A DNA stretch of 64,000 nt from DTYU01 sp040756575 (lineage in GTDB: Bacteria > Bacillota > Desulfotomaculia > Desulfotomaculales > Ammonificaceae): contig JBFLYP010000015.1 in the NCBI GenBank assembly GCA_040756575.1, positions 4,431-68,430 of the forward strand. Reading direction: 5' to 3'. The notes under the pieces are model-generated. The model had not been told where the DNA came from and searched no databases. It saw nothing but the letters and a program-made list of their open reading frames with translations. This document shows positions 61,437-64,000 of the stretch, one piece after another. How positions within the stretch are numbered: the stretch's first letter is position 1; the number at the start of each line of letters is the position of its first letter. The translations under genes were made by a program, and so were the position numbers.

Positions 61437-62185
61437 TCTTGTCGGTAGACGGAGTGGAATTCAGTTACAGCAGCCGGCCCGTGTTAAGGGATATCAAATT
61501 TGAAGTCAACAGGGGGGAATTTTTTTCTATCCTGGGCAACAACGGCGCCGGGAAGTCCACCCTGCTCAAGTGCCTGAACAGAATTTTAAAGCCGCAAACG
61601 GGGACGATTCTCATTGAAAAAGAAGACCTGTTTGCGCTCAGCCCCCGGGAAGTTGCCCGCCGCCTTGGGTACGTGGCGCAAAGATACGAAAGCGCCCGGT
61701 TTACGGTCTTCGACGCCGTGCTTTTGGGCAGGAAACCCCACATCAAGTGGGGTACAACCGCAAGAGACCTGGAAATCGTCCGGAATGTTTTGGGCACCCT
61801 CGGCCTGGAGGAGTTTTCCCTGCGCTACCTGGATGAATTGAGCGGGGGAGAACTGCAAAAGGTGGTCATTGCCAGGGCCCTGGCCCAGGAACCCCGGGTT
61901 CTTTTGCTGGACGAGCCCACCAGCAACCTGGATTTGAAAAATCAATTCGAGGTTTTGAAAACGGCGAAAAATGCGGCCAGGGAACAAAACATTGCGGCGG
62001 TGGTGGTGATGCACGACCTTAACCTTGCTTTGCGGTTTGCAGATAAATTCCTGCTCCTGAAGAACAGGACTATCTTTGCCTGCGGGGGAATGGAAATCAT
62101 GACTCCGGAAAACATCGCCGGCGTTTACGGCGTTCCGGTAGCGGTGGAAAGACTGGGAAACGTACCTATAGTTGTCCCGTTGTAA
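61433..62185 (+). CDS. FecE-family ABC importer ATPase 2
   Basis: 250 aa. Walker A GNNGAGKSTLLKCLN, signature LSGGELQKVVIARALAQEP, Walker B VLLLDEPTSNLDL, H-loop VVVMHDLNLALRF. Starts inside the permease stop (ATGA). Completes the importer with 59147 and 60363. Confidence 0.94.
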   Translation: MILSVDGVEFSYSSRPVLRDIKFEVNRGEFFSILGNNGAGKSTLLKCLNRILKPQTGTILIEKEDLFALSPREVARRLGYVAQRYESARFTVFDAVLLGRKPHIKWGTTARDLEIVRNVLGTLGLEEFSLRYLDELSGGELQKVVIARALAQEPRVLLLDEPTSNLDLKNQFEVLKTAKNAAREQNIAAVVVMHDLNLALRFADKFLLLKNRTIFACGGMEIMTPENIAGVYGVPVAVERLGNVPIVVPL

Positions 62186-62294
62186 ATCTCACCTTAAGCT
62201 CCCTTGGTGCCGGAGTTTGAGTTAACCGGAGGTAGAGGATGGACATGCCAAGATAATATCCAGATAATCACAGAAGTTCCGAACAATTCCGGTA

Positions 62295-62323
62295 TTGACG
62301 GGCTGGCAGGCCCCTACTAAAAT
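62295..62323 (+). promoter_or_regulatory. Promoter of the DUF4198-gene leader
   Basis: TTGACG, a 17-nt spacer and TAAAAT. It occupies the same relative position as the perfect promoter at 36666 and is followed by the same kind of 5' hairpin (CGCGG-TATGAAG-CCGCG). A leader of roughly 720 nt would precede the gene at 63050. Confidence 0.7.
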
Positions 62324-62459
62324 TACCTTTAAGAACCGCGGTATGAAGCCGCGTGGGGTAACCGGATCCCGGGGACCGCGAAGAGCGAACAGGCGCGGAA
62401 GGGCGAAGCCTTACAGCGGTCCTGGAAGATCACTGGACAAGACAGCGACTTAAAAGAAG

Positions 62460-62607
62460 GCCACGGAGGTCTCAAACTCGTGGTCTTTTCTTTACTCCGG
62501 CGCTGTTCTGCCGCCTGGTTGCCTGAGATGAGCGGCATTGCGACGGTAGCTGAAGCCACGGAGGCGTAACTTCCTCTTGGAAGGGGATGCTTTGCGTGGC
62601 TTTTAGT
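62460..62607 (+). terminator. Two CCACGGAGG hairpins in the DUF4198-gene leader
   Basis: GCCACG/CGTGGT followed by TTTTCTTT (62460-62492), and AGCCACG/CGTGGCT with a longer loop followed by TTTTAGTTTTT (62554-62611). They repeat the CCACGGAGG arms found upstream of cobN. The gap 62186-63049 contains no gene; it holds the promoter, these hairpins, a GC-rich unpaired stretch at 62610-62850 in which I see nothing definite, and the structured element at 62855-63026. Confidence 0.6.
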
Positions 62608-62854
62608 TTTTGACCGACAAGCCGGGCGGGAGGGTTAATATACCTTCTATTGCCAAGCGGGGATCCGGTCTGGCTGAGAGGGGGAAGGAGCCTTGTTTTG
62701 AGCAAATTTCTGCGCGATTTAAGGCTTGATCCTTTTCTTTAAACCGAGTTTGGCGGAAGCATGGGTAGCGGAATAGGGCATCAGAATAATTCGAGGAGTG
62801 CCACATGCGGCAAGCTGCACAACGAAGCATGAAATGGGGCAAATAGACCTGTAA

Positions 62855-63026
62855 ACTGGTTACTTAGATGCAGAAGAGTGACATGAACGAAACGCGGTGA
62901 GAAGCGAGCAGAACGCGGAAGGCTACGCTGGACGGAGCGGAGCGTACACGGAAGTACGTGAGCACCGGACGGCGGTGCCTGACAAAGTTATGCGAAGCTT
63001 ATCACCGCGCCCTGCGAGAGAAGTAC
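62855..63026 (+). ncRNA. Structured leader element, copy B (upstream of DUF4198-like gene)
   Basis: Homologue of 36950-37124. The closing stem is CGCGGTGA (62893-62900) with TCACCGCG (63002-63009); its T-A pair replaces the C-G pair of copy A, which is compensatory. The G.A mismatch is kept and the stem extends as AAGC/GCTT. The internal hairpin is CGTAC-ACGGAA-GTACG (62943-62958). The element ends AGAAGTAC, 24 nt before the start codon at 63050. It could be a cis-regulatory RNA or a copy of a mobile RNA element. Confidence 0.6.
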
Positions 63027-63049
63027 TATTTTCATAGGGAGGGTAATTC

Positions 63050-63793
63050 ATGCTAAATGTAGCTCAAGGTCACGAAATATGGGTTTTGCCGGAGGCAGGA
63101 CATGCCCGCGCAGGGCACGAGGCCCGTTGCCGGGTCTACTATGGCCATGCCATGCGCCCCGACGGCCTGGCGGATCTCGCGCGGCTTTCAGCCTGGGCGG
63201 TGGCTCCCGGGGGCGAAAAAGTTTCCTTAAAGGCAGAGCCGGGAGATAACCAGTTTCACTTGGTGGCCTTTATGCCCGGCATAAGAGGTTTTTGGGCGGT
63301 AACAGTGGAAAACGCCGTGGGACCGATAGCCGTTACCGGAGGTCTTTACCGCCGGGGTACCCGTAAGGATTACCCTGATGCCCGGGAAGTGGGTTATTAC
63401 CACCAATACGCCAAAACCCACTTCCAGGTAGGACATTTCTGCACCGCCTGTGGTGGTGTGGAACATCCTGCGGAAACCGTTTGCCTGGGCCATGACTTGG
63501 AGCTGGTTGCGGAGCCGGGTGCGCACCGGGTGGGCGATAAATTGCTTTTGGAGGTTCGTTACCGCGGGCGGCCCTTACCGGGGGCGATCGTGCAGGCCAC
63601 CTGGAGTTTGCGGGAAGGAAAAGACTGGGCGCTAGGCAGACGATCCGACGCGGCGGGGCGGGTGCAATTCGTCCTGGAAAACCCCGGCCACTGGCTCTTT
63701 TATACCCGATTTGCCGACGAAACCCTCGGAAAAGAGGGTGAGTACGACAAGCTGGTTTATAGTGCCACGCTGAGTCTTTTTGGGGTGCGGTAA
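63050..63793 (+). CDS. DUF4198 / COG5266-like protein (possible Co/Ni uptake component)
   Basis: 247 aa. HEIWVLPEAGHARAGHEARC, VYYGHAMRPDG and the second half LLLEVRYRGRPLPGAIVQATW with FVLENPGHWLFYTRFADE match the two-part beta fold of DUF4198, which COG groups as a Co2+ transport periplasmic component. The His-rich N-terminus fits metal binding. No signal peptide is evident from ATG 63050, which is odd for a periplasmic role. GGGAGGG precedes the ATG, and the structured element lies directly upstream. Confidence 0.65.
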   Translation: MLNVAQGHEIWVLPEAGHARAGHEARCRVYYGHAMRPDGLADLARLSAWAVAPGGEKVSLKAEPGDNQFHLVAFMPGIRGFWAVTVENAVGPIAVTGGLYRRGTRKDYPDAREVGYYHQYAKTHFQVGHFCTACGGVEHPAETVCLGHDLELVAEPGAHRVGDKLLLEVRYRGRPLPGAIVQATWSLREGKDWALGRRSDAAGRVQFVLENPGHWLFYTRFADETLGKEGEYDKLVYSATLSLFGVR

Positions 63794-63963
63794 CTCAACG
63801 GGAGATCTTTGGTGTTCCGGTCATGGCGCGGGCCACGTTTGAGCCACAAGGCTTTCCACAGGAGCATCGCACTCGTATAAGTTACTTGGAATTTGAAACT
63901 ATGGTAGACTCTTTTCGTGGGGACCCAAGCAGTAATTGCAGGTGTTCCCGGAAAGGGGTGGAA

Positions 63964-64000
63964 GTGGTGGCCCATATTCTTGACCCAAGTGACATGCGGT
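63964..64000 (+). CDS. Possible start of a further gene, cut by the window edge
   Basis: GTG 63964 (or 63967) follows GGAAAGGGGTGG and opens VAHILDPSDM before the window ends. Too short to identify. The preceding 170 nt (63794-63963) show no gene. Confidence 0.3.
   Translation, partial: MVAHILDPSDMR

Noticed and set aside
62650..62800. TPP riboswitch suggested by GGCTGAGAGGGGG
   Set aside because: The second half of the thi-box (ACCTGATC with GG-TAATGCC) is missing.

Overview
The window reads as a chromosomal contig from an anaerobic, probably thermophilic, endospore-forming Firmicute of the Desulfotomaculum / Ammonifex / Desulfovirgula kind. This is inferred from dipicolinate synthase genes (sporulation), strong GGAGG ribosome sites with many GTG and TTG starts, repeated copper-amine-oxidase-like 'stalk' domains, a thermophile-style type I-B CRISPR locus and an arsenic/selenium-flavoured anaerobic gene set. 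No rRNA or tRNA gene was seen. One run of 100 N (11678-11777) marks a scaffold join.

Region 1 (1-14163) is a CRISPR-Cas locus: the apparent end of cas6, two CARF-domain effectors normally driven by type III signalling (a Card1/Can2-like nuclease and a CARF-HEPN RNase), then cas8b-cas7-cas5-cas3-cas4-cas1-cas2 of type I-B, a leader, and an array of 47 assembled repeats. The N-gap is flanked by an exact 127-nt duplication, which looks like an unmerged assembly overlap.

Region 2 (14164-22100) is a patchwork: a possible group II intron fragment, a secreted stalk/SdrD-like gene broken by an amber codon, a decayed ORF holding a stray CRISPR repeat, an ArsR regulator with a ferredoxin-type membrane protein, two Hsp20 chaperones around an SDH_sah-type serine protease, and a membrane protein of unknown function.

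Region 3 (22200-26900) is the lysine/dipicolinate operon dapB-dpaA-dpaB-asd-dapA, followed by a convergent CapA-like gene. Region 4 (28400-32540) is an arsenic island: arsR, acr3, a small ORF with an in-frame TGA that may encode selenocysteine, an ArsP-like permease, a thioredoxin-like protein, a chimeric micro-ORF and arsC. Then come a truncated metallohydrolase, the 3' end of a group II intron and a Ca2+-type P-ATPase.

Region 5 (36660-64000) is a 27-kb metal-tetrapyrrole/transport cluster: a CobN-type chelatase, two AAA+ chelatase subunits (one with a VWA domain, one with a His-rich tail), several stalk-domain fused periplasmic binding proteins, two FecCD/FecE-type importers and two ABC-2 exporters. 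A cobN-type gene at one end and a COG5266/DUF4198-type gene at the other are each preceded by a near-consensus promoter, a long leader with CCACGGAGG hairpins, and a homologous structured element of about 170 nt just before the ribosome site. This shared element and the selenoprotein candidate are the observations most worth following up.
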